A DNA stretch of 25,592 nt from URNF01 sp045638005 (GTDB taxonomy: Bacteria > Bacillota > Clostridia > Oscillospirales > Acutalibacteraceae), in the NCBI GenBank assembly GCA_045638005.1, contig JAZUAN010000008.1:1-25592 (forward strand), in the 5' to 3' direction. The notes under the pieces are model-generated. The model did not search any database. It was not told the origin of the DNA and was given only the letters and a program-made list of their open reading frames with translations. The position numbers and the translations under genes are program-made. This document shows positions 14,496 through 22,265 of this stretch, in pieces. How positions within the stretch are numbered: position 1 is the stretch's first letter; each line of letters begins with the position of its first letter.

Positions 14496-14666
14496 TTATT
14501 CTGCCTGAGCAGCACCCACAGGGCAAGCATCAGCGCAAGCACCGCAATCGATGCAAGTGTCAGCATCAACGACATATTTGCCGTCGCCCTCGGAGATCGC
14601 CTCAACGGGGCAGCCCTCAGCGCAAGCGCCGCAAGCGATGCAATCGTCAGTAATCTTATAGGCCAT
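14496..14666 (-). CDS. 2[4Fe-4S] ferredoxin
   Basis: This 56-aa bacterial ferredoxin has two CxxCxxCxxxCP motifs, CIACGACAEGCP (residues 9-20) and CIDCGACADACP (38-49), one for each [4Fe-4S] cluster. The length is that of classical clostridial ferredoxins. The start has AGGAGGTG at the correct distance, a promoter is visible upstream, and a terminator follows, so it is a self-contained transcript. It is a cytoplasmic one-electron carrier for anaerobic metabolism. It sits between ricT and trmN6, splitting an otherwise conserved housekeeping block. RicT belongs to an iron-sulfur complex, but a functional link is speculative. Confidence 0.97.
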   Translation of the reverse strand: MAYKITDDCIACGACAEGCPVEAISEGDGKYVVDADTCIDCGACADACPVGAAQAE

Positions 14667-14699
14667 GAAGAGCACCTCCTATCTGTTAATTACAAGTCT

Positions 14700-14727
14700 A
14701 TATTAGCACAATTCTCAAAAAAAGCAA
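14700..14727 (-). promoter_or_regulatory. promoter of the ferredoxin gene
   Basis: On the minus strand TTGCTT (complement of 14722-14727) and TAATAT (complement of 14700-14705) are 16 bases apart. This gives a leader of about 28 bases before the ferredoxin ATG. Confidence 0.65.
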
Positions 14728-14742
14728 GGTTTTTTATAAATA

Positions 14743-15612
14743 TCATTCTTGTTCGGTATCATTTTCCTTGCTTTGGGCAATATCATTGCCTTTGCCGCCG
14801 CTTCTGCGCAGCACAGTGACATCCTCACGGCTCACCGCCATGGGCGGGGAATCCACCGCTTTATCCAGCCGCACTTTCAGCACACCGGAAAGCGTATTTG
14901 CCTCGGTCACAACGCCTTTGCCTTCGGGGGTATTCACGATCGCGCCCACGCGCGGGGTAAGCTTTAACAGCTCCTCATAGGTGCTTTGCTCGTATTTGAG
15001 ACAGCACATCAATCTGCCGCAGCTGCCGGAAATTTTTGTAGGATTGAGAGATAGCCCTTGCTCTTTTGCCATTTTGATGGACACCGGTTGGAAATCCGGT
15101 AAAAACTGCGCACAGCAGAAAGGTCTGCCGCAAATACCGATGCCGCCGAGCATTTTCGCCTCGTCACGCACACCGATCTGGCGCAGCTCGATGCGCGTAC
15201 GGAAAACTCCCGCGAGATCCTTCACCAGTTCACGGAAATCCACACGGCCGTCAGCGGTGAAATAAAACAGAATCTTGGTATTATCCGCGGCATATTCCGC
15301 ATCTACCAGCTTCATATCAAGACCGTGCTCCGCTATCTTCTTCTGACAGGTAGCCATTGCACGGCGCTCTTTTTCTCTGTTTTCCTCTGCCAGGCGAATA
15401 TCCTCAGCGGTCGCCTTGCGCAACACCGGCTTCAAGGGGGCTGTCAGCTTTTCAGCCGGAATATCTCTGCAAGCGGAAACCACCTCACCGCATTCGGCAC
15501 CTCTGGCGGTTTCCACCACCACCTTATCGCCGACCTGCGGGCGGAATTCACCGGCAGCAAAATCATATACTTTACCGTTTTCGCGAAAACGAACACTAAT
15601 GGTCAATGCCAT
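14743..15612 (-). CDS. ricT: PSP1-domain protein RicT (YaaT)
   Basis: The 289-aa protein matches the RicT/YaaT family. In Bacillus it forms the RicAFT (Y-)complex, which carries [4Fe-4S] clusters, supports RNase Y-dependent mRNA maturation and promotes Spo0A phosphorylation. The PSP1 core spans about residues 60-210. The cysteines expected for cluster binding are in GICGRPFCCAQF and CGRLMCCLKYE. A Lys/Glu-rich tail follows residue 255. It lies six bases after the holB stop, as in Bacillus (holB-yaaT). No ricA or ricF is seen in the window. Confidence 0.93.
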   Translation of the reverse strand: MALTISVRFRENGKVYDFAAGEFRPQVGDKVVVETARGAECGEVVSACRDIPAEKLTAPLKPVLRKATAEDIRLAEENREKERRAMATCQKKIAEHGLDMKLVDAEYAADNTKILFYFTADGRVDFRELVKDLAGVFRTRIELRQIGVRDEAKMLGGIGICGRPFCCAQFLPDFQPVSIKMAKEQGLSLNPTKISGSCGRLMCCLKYEQSTYEELLKLTPRVGAIVNTPEGKGVVTEANTLSGVLKVRLDKAVDSPPMAVSREDVTVLRRSGGKGNDIAQSKENDTEQE

Positions 15613-15618
15613 ATATTT

Positions 15619-16635
15619 TCAAGCCTTTCTACAGCCGACCGCCGCAGCATAAAGCCGTGCGGACAGGCGGGTAATCAATAATGTTTGGTTCATATTGCGC
15701 AGCTGTGCACCGCGTAATATCTCAATTTCTTTGAGCAACGCCGTCAACCGCTGTCCACTGAGCGCTGCAGCCAACTTGTTGGCAACCTCCGGCGCGGTGG
15801 AAAGGGTGCTCGTGCCACCGTAATGCAAGGTAAGTGCATCGCGGAAAATAAGCTGCAATGCGTTCAGTACACCGGTCATGGCGGCTTTATCCTTATCAAG
15901 AGCGGCGGTGGCCGCCATCAGCTCCCATTCGCTGCCGGATGTGAGCGCCTGCGCGATCTGCGGGGCAATCCGCAGCACCTTTTCAAGCGTATCGTCCGAC
16001 AGATCGGTCAGCACCCTGCCGATCACGCCGCCGGAAATCGCAAAGGCGCGTTTAAGCGTTTGCTCGTCCGCTTCCGGCAACCGCTTTTGCAGCAGCGGAT
16101 ACGCCTCCTCCCATTCCACACCCGACAGGGTGATCGCCTGGGTGCGGGAACGGATGGTAGCAAGCATCTGCGCGCGGTTCTCACAGGTGAGAATAAATAC
16201 CAGATGCTTTGGCGGCTCCTCCAATATTTTTAACAGCGCATTTTGCGCCTGCGGGGTCATGGTGTGTGCATCACACAAGATCAGCACCCGCTTTGGTGCC
16301 TCGTTGGGGAGAATATACGCTCCCTCCCGCACCTCGCGGATGCGGTCGATATGAAAAGAGTTGCTTGCACCGCTGCCGGTGATCTCCTCAATATCGGGAT
16401 GAATACCCTCATTCGCTTTGCGGCAACCCTCACACTGCCCGCAAGGTGGGTGCGCCGTATCGCTGCATACCGCCGCCGCGGCGATCATACGCGCGAGCGT
16501 TTTTTTGCCACAGCCGGCAGGCCCTTCCAAAAGCAATGCATGAGGAAAACGCCCTGCCGCTATATCCATTGACAGCTGCCGCAAGGCGTTTTCATTACCA
16601 ACAAAATCCGGGAACAACAGATCAGAGTTTCTCAT
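15619..16635 (-). CDS. holB: DNA polymerase III delta' subunit
   Basis: Delta' is part of the clamp loader that places the beta sliding clamp on DNA. The 338-aa protein has an AAA+ domain with a Walker A-like GPAGCGKKT (residues 38-46) and a four-cysteine zinc module (Cys57, Cys65, Cys68, Cys71). It also has the NALLKILEEPP segment and an SRT version of the usual SRC motif. The C-terminal collar domain is helical. It overlaps the end of darA by 14 bases and has little ribosome binding site of its own, so translation is probably coupled. The darA-holB-ricT order is the Firmicute arrangement. Confidence 0.94.
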   Translation of the reverse strand: MRNSDLLFPDFVGNENALRQLSMDIAAGRFPHALLLEGPAGCGKKTLARMIAAAAVCSDTAHPPCGQCEGCRKANEGIHPDIEEITGSGASNSFHIDRIREVREGAYILPNEAPKRVLILCDAHTMTPQAQNALLKILEEPPKHLVFILTCENRAQMLATIRSRTQAITLSGVEWEEAYPLLQKRLPEADEQTLKRAFAISGGVIGRVLTDLSDDTLEKVLRIAPQIAQALTSGSEWELMAATAALDKDKAAMTGVLNALQLIFRDALTLHYGGTSTLSTAPEVANKLAAALSGQRLTALLKEIEILRGAQLRNMNQTLLITRLSARLYAAAVGCRKA

Positions 16636-16942
16636 AGCGATCTACATCGGTGACAAACACGGTTGCGCCGCCGACGGTGACCTCCACCGGGAAGGTGGTG
16701 TATTCGGACGCGCCGTAAATAGTGCTGGACACCATCTGGGTGCGCTTTTTAGAATATTTCGCAATAACCTCAATAACCTCGTCCACACAACTGTCATCCA
16801 CACCGAGCAGGAAGGTGGTGTTGCCCGCCTTCAAAAAGCCACCGGTGGTGGCAAGCTTGGTGGTCGGGAAGCCGGCGCGAATCAGCGCGGAAGCGACCAT
16901 GTTGCTGTCATCCTTATTCACGATAGCGAAGATAAGTTTCAT
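16622..16942 (-). CDS. darA: cyclic-di-AMP receptor, PII-like (DarA/YaaQ/PstA)
   Basis: This is a 106-aa PII-like signalling protein that binds cyclic di-AMP as a trimer. The conserved segment FPTTKLATTGGFLKAGN (residues 25-41), followed by TTFLLGVDD, contains the ligand-binding residues, and the C-terminal GATVFVTDVDRYEKL is typical. Length is normal (about 109). The start follows AGAGAGGTG, and a strong promoter lies about 30 bases upstream. It is the first gene of darA-holB-ricT. Its downstream partner in any species is still poorly defined. Confidence 0.95.
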   Translation of the reverse strand: MKLIFAIVNKDDSNMVASALIRAGFPTTKLATTGGFLKAGNTTFLLGVDDSCVDEVIEVIAKYSKKRTQMVSSTIYGASEYTTFPVEVTVGGATVFVTDVDRYEKL

Positions 16943-16974
16943 ATGGACACCTCTCTATATTATCCTCTTACAAC

Positions 16975-17003
16975 ATTATACTGTATTTCCTCATCTCTTA
17001 CAA
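16975..17003 (-). promoter_or_regulatory. promoter of darA-holB-ricT
   Basis: On the minus strand TTGTAA (complement of 16998-17003) and TATAAT (complement of 16975-16980) are exactly 17 bases apart, a strong sigma-A type promoter giving a short leader to the darA ATG. Confidence 0.8.
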
Positions 17004-17105
17004 GTGTTTTTTGTGCGAAAATACCTGTTTTTTTAAAAAAATCTTTTCCAATCACCGCATTTCATTTGAAGCCCACCGGTTGCCCCGAATGATTTGTTAA
17101 TTCAA

Positions 17106-17134
17106 TTGACAAATTGTAATAAATCGTTTATACT
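17106..17134 (+). promoter_or_regulatory. promoter of the ECF S-component gene
   Basis: TTGACA (17106-17111) and TATACT (17129-17134) are 17 bases apart. A short inverted repeat, CAATT...AATTG, overlaps the -35 element and could be an operator. The predicted start is near 17141. Confidence 0.8.
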
Positions 17135-17140
17135 GCGGTT

Positions 17141-17258
17141 GTAAAAGAGGCGCCCCGTCATTTGGAGCCAAGGCGGCAAAGGCCGGTATTTCTGCGCGGA
17201 TCATCAGATTACCGTCCCCCTTCCTTTATGATAAGGTGCGCGAAAGGATGAACGCGGA
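17141..17258 (+). promoter_or_regulatory. long structured leader, candidate riboswitch of unknown class
   Basis: About 118 bases separate the predicted transcription start from the ATG. GCGCC near 17153 can pair with GGTGC near 17236, and the GC-rich block around GCCAAGGCGGCAAAGGCCGG can form local stems. S-component genes are frequently riboswitch-controlled. I compared it by eye with THF, preQ1, TPP, FMN, cobalamin and Moco consensus features and saw no match. Confidence 0.35.
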
Positions 17259-17780
17259 ATGAACCATACCAAAAGAGTCGTGCTATCCGCCATGTTTATC
17301 GCCGTTGGTATTGTGCTGCCGTTCTTCACCGGACAGATACAGTATATCGGCAACATGCTGTTGCCGATGCATATTCCGGTATTTTTGTGTGGGCTCATCT
17401 GCTCCTGGCAATATGGCGCGGCAGTGGGATGTATCCTTCCGCTTTTGCGCTCCATGCTGTTTAGCATGCCGGCCTTATACCCCAACGCCGTCGCGATGGC
17501 GTTTGAGCTTGCCGCATACGGTCTTATCACCGGCCTTTTATATGCGCAGTTCAAAAACAAAAATCTGCGCGCTGTATATTTAAGCATCCTACCCGCCATG
17601 CTGGGCGGACGCCTTGTATGGGGTGTTGCGCAGACGTTGTTGTTGGGGCCGGGTGAAAACGGCTTCACCTTTGCCACTTTTATGGCAGGCGGCTTCGCAA
17701 ACGCCGTCCCCGGTATTATTTTGCAGCTTATCCTGCTCCCCTCGGTGATACTGCTTGTTAAAAAAGCACATATACGATGA
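17259..17780 (+). CDS. ECF transporter S component (substrate-binding membrane protein)
   Basis: This 173-aa protein has about five to six membrane helices, the size of the S subunits of energy-coupling factor vitamin transporters. The segment LLPMHIPVFLCGLICSWQYG (residues 36-55), followed by VGCILPLLRSMLFSMP, resembles a group of Firmicute S components usually left without a substrate. No ATPase or T subunit is adjacent, so it probably uses a shared ECF module encoded elsewhere. The ribosome binding site AAAGGATG precedes the ATG. A strong promoter and a long leader suggest regulation by a ligand. The substrate cannot be named from sequence alone. Confidence 0.75.
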   Translation: MNHTKRVVLSAMFIAVGIVLPFFTGQIQYIGNMLLPMHIPVFLCGLICSWQYGAAVGCILPLLRSMLFSMPALYPNAVAMAFELAAYGLITGLLYAQFKNKNLRAVYLSILPAMLGGRLVWGVAQTLLLGPGENGFTFATFMAGGFANAVPGIILQLILLPSVILLVKKAHIR

Positions 17781-17781
17781 T

Positions 17782-17815
17782 AAAAAACGACACGGTCTTG
17801 ACCGTGTCGTTTTTT
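17782..17815. terminator. bidirectional terminator between the S-component gene and sigK
   Basis: A 16-bp perfect stem, 17782-17797 with 17800-17815, starts with six A and ends with six T, so it can end transcripts on both strands. It separates two convergent genes. Confidence 0.93.
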
Positions 17816-17816
17816 G

Positions 17817-18506
17817 TTATTTTCCTTTTTCAAACCGCTCGCGCAGTTTTGATAACGCTTTGGTTTCGATGCGAGAAACATACGAACGAGAGATTTTTAA
17901 CAACTTCGCCACCTCACGCTGCGGCAACGGGTCGCCGTAAAGTCCGTAGCGTAGTTTGATAATTTGCTGCTCACGCGCGGTAAGCGTTTCCTCCATATAG
18001 CGCGCAAGTTTCGCACCGGTGAGCCGCAGCTCCACCTGCTCAGAAAGATCGCTGTCATCCGCCAATACGTCCAACAGCGTCAGCGGCTGCCCTTCTTTAT
18101 CGGTGTCGATCGGCTCAGACAGAGATACATCCTTCAAAAATTTCTTGTTCGCCCTGAAAAGCATCAGAATTTCATTTTCAATACAGCGGGACGCATACGG
18201 TGCTAGCCTTTTACTCTTGGTGTGATCGAAGGTGTTGACTGCCTTAATAAGACCAAAGGTGCCGATGGATACCAGGTCTTCCTGATCCTTGGCATTTGAA
18301 TAGTATTTTTTGATAATGTGCGCTACCAAACGCAGATTATGCTCTATCAGTATGTTACGCGCGGCAATATCACCGTTTTCACGAAATGCCGTAAAATAGG
18401 CTTTCTCCTCCTCGGCTGTCAACGGTTTGGGGAAACTGCCGCCGGACACCACGTGCAGCACCATAAAAAACATACCGGACAACATTTCCCATATCAGCGC
18501 AAGCAT
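17817..18506 (-). CDS. sigK: RNA polymerase sporulation sigma factor K
   Basis: Sigma K directs late mother-cell transcription. The 229-aa protein has an N-terminal hydrophobic pro-sequence (about 1-20) that is removed on activation, then SFPKPLTAEEE, region 2 (ARNILIEHNLRLVAHIIKKY, then DLVSIGTFGLIKAVNTFD), and region 4 ending in SRSYVSRIETKALSKLRE. The frame is continuous: no skin-type intervening element is present. AAGGAGG precedes the ATG, which is two bases after the stop of the SOD-like gene, so the two are probably co-transcribed. Confidence 0.93.
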   Translation of the reverse strand: MLALIWEMLSGMFFMVLHVVSGGSFPKPLTAEEEKAYFTAFRENGDIAARNILIEHNLRLVAHIIKKYYSNAKDQEDLVSIGTFGLIKAVNTFDHTKSKRLAPYASRCIENEILMLFRANKKFLKDVSLSEPIDTDKEGQPLTLLDVLADDSDLSEQVELRLTGAKLARYMEETLTAREQQIIKLRYGLYGDPLPQREVAKLLKISRSYVSRIETKALSKLRERFEKGK

Positions 18507-18508
18507 GC

Positions 18509-18997
18509 TTATACCTCCTTGATCTCGCCGCAGGCGATCTTCTCACCTGCATTACCAGCGGGCTGCGTGGTGAAATCGTCGGGACGCGCATGGAGGATTA
18601 CCGTTTTGCCGATGATTTCGTTCGCCGAAAATCTATCGGTCAAAAACATGGAAAACGCATACCCATTCACACTAAAAAGCGGCGGCAGGTCGCCCGCGTG
18701 GTAAGGGTGCGGGCAATCGCGCGGATTATAATGCGTAATTGCGTCAAAAAAGGGATCCTCTGCATTTCCGCTGCATCTGTCGCCGCTATGGATATGAAAA
18801 CCGAATATAGGACCTTCACAAGCCTTGCGCGCGGCAGGCAAGCCGAAAATCTCGGCTATGACCAATACACCTGCCCGCGTTTGATGAAATTTAACCGTGC
18901 CCGCAATATGCGGGTACCGCTCACTACCACGCACAAGCGCCTTTGCCTGCGGATCTTTGTACGTAAGATGCGCGAAAAATCTTGCTAACTGCTGCAT
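18509..18997 (-). CDS. Cu/Zn superoxide dismutase-like protein
   Basis: The 162-aa protein has the SodC ligand pattern: His68 and His70 in FGFHIHSGD, His89 in THYNP, His97/His100 and Asp103 in HPYHAGDLP, and His136 in VILHARPDD. It ends with GNAGEKIACGEI, and Cys75 with Cys156 could form the usual disulfide. The copper and zinc sites therefore look complete. There is no signal peptide, unlike most bacterial SodC, so it would stay in the cytoplasm. It ends two bases before sigK, suggesting expression in the sporulating mother cell. Enzyme activity is likely but unproven; some relatives are structural spore-coat proteins. Confidence 0.85.
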   Translation of the reverse strand: MQQLARFFAHLTYKDPQAKALVRGSERYPHIAGTVKFHQTRAGVLVIAEIFGLPAARKACEGPIFGFHIHSGDRCSGNAEDPFFDAITHYNPRDCPHPYHAGDLPPLFSVNGYAFSMFLTDRFSANEIIGKTVILHARPDDFTTQPAGNAGEKIACGEIKEV

Positions 18998-19019
18998 GCT
19001 ATCACAATCCTTTCACCCA

Positions 19020-19027
19020 ATTGTATG
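19020..19027 (-). promoter_or_regulatory. possible sigma-E -10 element before the SOD-sigK pair
   Basis: On the minus strand this reads CATACAAT, identical to the core of the Bacillus sigma-E -10 consensus. Sigma E drives sigK in Bacillus. No good -35 is found at the normal spacing, and the start would fall on the ribosome binding site, so this is weak. Confidence 0.25.
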
Positions 19028-19053
19028 CACAGCGCGGTATGTCCTAACAACAA

Positions 19054-19086
19054 AAAATCTCCGAAGAAAAATTCTTCGGAGATTTT
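19054..19086. terminator. terminator after dnaJ
   Basis: A 15-bp perfect stem (19054-19068 with 19072-19086), A-rich on one side and T-rich on the other, works in both directions and lies four bases after the dnaJ stop. It ends the hrcA-grpE-dnaK-dnaJ operon. Confidence 0.92.
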
Positions 19087-19089
19087 CGC

Positions 19090-20244
19090 TTATTTAAATG
19101 TATCCTTCAATTTATCGAAAAAGCTGCGGCGCTTTTGATAATTTTTCTCGCCGGTGGCTTCTTCAAAGTCTCTTAGCAATTTTTTCTGCTCACCCGACAG
19201 ATTTTTCGGGATCTCCACCGTGATACGGAACAGAATATCGCCGCATCCTCTGCCGTTGACATACGGGATACCTTTGCCCCTCAAGGTCAGAATATCACCG
19301 GGTTGGGTACCCTCTTTTATGTCCATTTCCACCTTGCCGTCCAAGGTCGGCACTTCAACGGTAGCACCCAGCGTCGCCTGCGCGAAGGTCAACGGCAGAT
19401 CACACCAAATGTCATACCGATCGCGCTCAAAGATGGGATGCGGACGCACCGACACACGCACCTGCAAATCACCCGCAGGACCGCCGTTTGCACCGGCGTT
19501 GCCTTTGCCGCGGATGTTGATGACCTGTCCGTCATCAATACCGGCGGGAACATTGATGCCCACCGTTTGCTGTTTTCTCACCGCGCCACCGCCGTTACAG
19601 GTGGGGCAGGGTGTATCAATAATGCGTCCTTTGCCGCCACACTGCGAGCAAGGGGCCTGGGTCTGCATCACGCCGAAAGGTGTGCGTTGCTGACGCACCT
19701 CCTGACCGGTGCCGTTACAGCGGGAACAGGTGCGCGGAGAGGTGCCTTTTTTTGCACCGGTACCGCCGCACTCATCACATTTCTCCACAATGGGAACCTT
19801 GACCTGCTTTTTACAGCCTTTTGCCGCTTCTTCAAAGGAGATAATGACCGTGGCGGTCACATCCGAGCCTCTGCGGGGCGCATTGGGATTGGAGCGGCGT
19901 CCACCGCCGCCCATACCGCCGCCAAAGAAGGAGGAGAAGATATCACCGAGGTCAAAATCCATATCGGCAAAACCACCGCCGCCGTAACCGCCGGCGCCCG
20001 CGCCGAAGTTGGGATCCACACCCGCGTGACCAAACTGGTCATACCGCGCTTTTTTGTCAGCGTCGGACAGCACTTCGTACGCTTCATTTACCTCTTTGAA
20101 ATGCTTTTCCGCTTCCTTATCGCCCGGATGCAGGTCGGGATGATATTCCTTCGCCATTTTGCGAAAGGCTTTTTTGATATCGGCATCAGAAGCACCTTTT
20201 TGGAGCCCCAACACCTCATAAAAATCACGTTTTGTTTCTGCCAT
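19090..20244 (-). CDS. dnaJ: co-chaperone DnaJ
   Basis: DnaJ delivers unfolded proteins to DnaK and stimulates its ATPase. The 384-aa protein is a type I (class A) DnaJ: J domain (1-70) with the HPD motif in YHPDLHPGD, a Gly-rich stretch (about 75-120), and four zinc-binding repeats (CDECGGTG, CSRCNGTG, CSQCGGKG, CPTCNGGG). A C-terminal substrate-binding region follows. An in-frame GTG nine bases upstream is possible, but AGGTGA is correctly spaced for the ATG at 20244. It is the last gene of the heat-shock operon. Confidence 0.96.
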   Translation of the reverse strand: MAETKRDFYEVLGLQKGASDADIKKAFRKMAKEYHPDLHPGDKEAEKHFKEVNEAYEVLSDADKKARYDQFGHAGVDPNFGAGAGGYGGGGFADMDFDLGDIFSSFFGGGMGGGGRRSNPNAPRRGSDVTATVIISFEEAAKGCKKQVKVPIVEKCDECGGTGAKKGTSPRTCSRCNGTGQEVRQQRTPFGVMQTQAPCSQCGGKGRIIDTPCPTCNGGGAVRKQQTVGINVPAGIDDGQVINIRGKGNAGANGGPAGDLQVRVSVRPHPIFERDRYDIWCDLPLTFAQATLGATVEVPTLDGKVEMDIKEGTQPGDILTLRGKGIPYVNGRGCGDILFRITVEIPKNLSGEQKKLLRDFEEATGEKNYQKRRSFFDKLKDTFK

Positions 20245-20385
20245 ATAGTTCACCTAAATGACAACGCACTGCGGCCGTCGCCGCAGTGGTTGTGCTTTTT
20301 TATTTAGATTTCAATGTGTCGATTTTCACGCACCGCGAGTTTGACGGTAGTCAAATCTCGACGAAGTTAAGGCTCCGCCTTAACT
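20245..20385 (-). other. dnaK-dnaJ spacer with two hairpins
   Basis: The 141-base spacer has two strong inverted repeats. GAAGTTAAGGC (20363-20373) pairs with GCCTTAACTTC (20377-20387) and overlaps the dnaK stop. A GC-rich stem of about 15 bp lies near 20260-20290. On the minus (coding) strand neither is followed by a T run, so they may affect mRNA stability or partial termination instead of ending the operon. Confidence 0.5.
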
Positions 20386-22194
20386 TCATTGTACATCACC
20401 GTCGTAGTAGCCGTCAGCGTTCTGCTCAGGAGCCGCATCCGCGGGTGCGCCGTCGGCAGGAGCCGCCTGTTGGTACAGTTTTTCGCTGATGGCGTAGAAC
20501 GCTTTGGTCAGCTCTTCCTGCTTCGCTTTGATAGCATCGGTGTCAGTACCTTTGAGCGCTTCTTTCAGCTCATTCAACTTCGCTTCCACTTCCGCTTTGT
20601 CATCAGCGGACAGTTTGTCGCCGGCTTCTTCCAAGGTCTTTTCGGTCTGATACACCATCTGGTCAGCGTTGTTGCGGGTCTCCACATCCTCGCGGCGGGC
20701 TTTGTCTTCCGCAGCATACTGTTCGGCTTCTTTCACCGCTTTTTCCACATCCTCTTTGGACATGTTGGTGTTGGAAGTGATGGTAATGTGCTGTTCAGCA
20801 CCGGTGCCAAGGTCTTTCGCGCTGACGTTCACGATGCCGTTCGCGTCAATATCAAAGGTGACTTCGATCTGCGGAACACCGCGGCGAGCCGGAGCGATAC
20901 CGTCCAGTTTGAACAAACCGAGAGTCTTGTTATCTTTTGCAAATTCGCGTTCACCCTGCAGAACGTGGATCTCAACAGAGGGCTGATTGTCCTGCGCGGT
21001 GGAGAAGATCTGGCTCTTCTTGGTGGGAATGGTGGTGTTGCGTTCAATCACGCGGGTCATAACACCGCCCATGGTCTCAACGCCCAGGGACAGAGGAGTA
21101 ACGTCCAAAAGCAGGAGACCTTTGACCTCGCCGCCCAGAACGCCGCCCTGCAGAGCAGCACCCATCGCAACACATTCATCAGGGTTGATACCCTTGAAGG
21201 GTTCTTTGCCCATGAACTTCTGAATGGCTTCCTGCACGGCAGGAATGCGGGTGGAACCACCGACCAGCAGAACCTTATCCACTTCGGAAGCGGAGAGCCC
21301 CGAGTCGGACAGCGCCTGACGCACCGGACCCATGGTGGCATCCACCAAAGCGGCGGTCAGTTCGTTGAATTTTGCACGAGTGAGGGTCATATCCAGGTGC
21401 TTAGGACCGGTCGCATCCGCGGTGATGAAGGGCAGGTTGATGTTGCTGCTCATGCCGCCGGACAGTTCGATCTTCGCTTTTTCAGCCGCTTCGCGCAGAC
21501 GCTGTACCGCCATACGGTCGGCGGACAGGTCAATACCGGTCTCGGCTTTGAAGCCTGCAACCAGCCAATCAACGATCTTCTGGTCGAAGTCGTCACCGCC
21601 CAAGCGGTTGTTACCCGCGGTCGCGAGCACTTCCTGCACGCCGTCGCCCATCTCCATGATGGACACGTCGAAGGTGCCGCCGCCAAGGTCGTATACCATG
21701 ATCTTCTGCTCGGCTTCTTTATCAATGCCGTAAGCGAGCGCCGCCGCAGTGGGCTCGTTGATGATACGTTTGACTTCCAGACCTGCAATTTTACCGGCGT
21801 CTTTGGTCGCCTGACGCTGTGCGTCGCTGAAATATGCAGGTACGGTGATGACCGCTTCGGTCACTTTATCGCCCAGATACGCTTCCGCGTCCTGCTTGAG
21901 TTTTGTCAGGATCATCGCGGAGATCTCTTGGGGGGTGTAGTCTTTGCCGTCCACAGTCACTTTACGAGCAGTACCCATATCGCGTTTGATGGAAGCGATG
22001 GTGCCTTCAGGATTGGAAACAGCCTGCTGTTTGGCTACGCGGCCAACAATACGCTCGCCGTCTTTTTTGAACGCAACCACAGAAGGAGTGGTGCGTGCGC
22101 CTTCAGCGTTGGGGATGACGACCGATTCGCCGCCTTCGATAACCGCAACGCAAGAGTTGGTAGTACCAAGGTCAATACCGATAATTTTTGCCAT
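20386..22194 (-). CDS. dnaK: chaperone DnaK (Hsp70)
   Basis: DnaK is the ATP-driven Hsp70 chaperone. The 602-aa protein begins MAKIIGIDLGTTNSCVAV, has the phosphate-binding loop IMVYDLGGGTFDVS, the second nucleotide signature VLLVGGSTRIPAV, and the linker region KGLLLLDVTPLSLG leading into the substrate-binding domain. The acidic C-terminal end is short. Firmicute DnaK proteins lack the roughly 24-residue insertion seen in Gram-negatives, which fits the length. GGAGG supports the ATG at 22194 over an in-frame start 15 bases upstream. It follows grpE. Confidence 0.98.
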   Translation of the reverse strand: MAKIIGIDLGTTNSCVAVIEGGESVVIPNAEGARTTPSVVAFKKDGERIVGRVAKQQAVSNPEGTIASIKRDMGTARKVTVDGKDYTPQEISAMILTKLKQDAEAYLGDKVTEAVITVPAYFSDAQRQATKDAGKIAGLEVKRIINEPTAAALAYGIDKEAEQKIMVYDLGGGTFDVSIMEMGDGVQEVLATAGNNRLGGDDFDQKIVDWLVAGFKAETGIDLSADRMAVQRLREAAEKAKIELSGGMSSNINLPFITADATGPKHLDMTLTRAKFNELTAALVDATMGPVRQALSDSGLSASEVDKVLLVGGSTRIPAVQEAIQKFMGKEPFKGINPDECVAMGAALQGGVLGGEVKGLLLLDVTPLSLGVETMGGVMTRVIERNTTIPTKKSQIFSTAQDNQPSVEIHVLQGEREFAKDNKTLGLFKLDGIAPARRGVPQIEVTFDIDANGIVNVSAKDLGTGAEQHITITSNTNMSKEDVEKAVKEAEQYAAEDKARREDVETRNNADQMVYQTEKTLEEAGDKLSADDKAEVEAKLNELKEALKGTDTDAIKAKQEELTKAFYAISEKLYQQAAPADGAPADAAPEQNADGYYDGDVQ

Positions 22195-22265
22195 AATCTT
22201 TACCTCCAAAATTCATATATAGATGAAATGTGTATTTTTAAGAATAGTATATCCTTAAATGCGTA

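Noticed and set aside
17141..17258. THF, preQ1, TPP, FMN, cobalamin or Moco riboswitch before the S component
   Set aside because: None of the conserved boxes I know for these classes could be found, so only an unclassified leader is reported.
17817..18506. skin-like element interrupting sigK
   Set aside because: The frame is continuous from pro-sequence to region 4.
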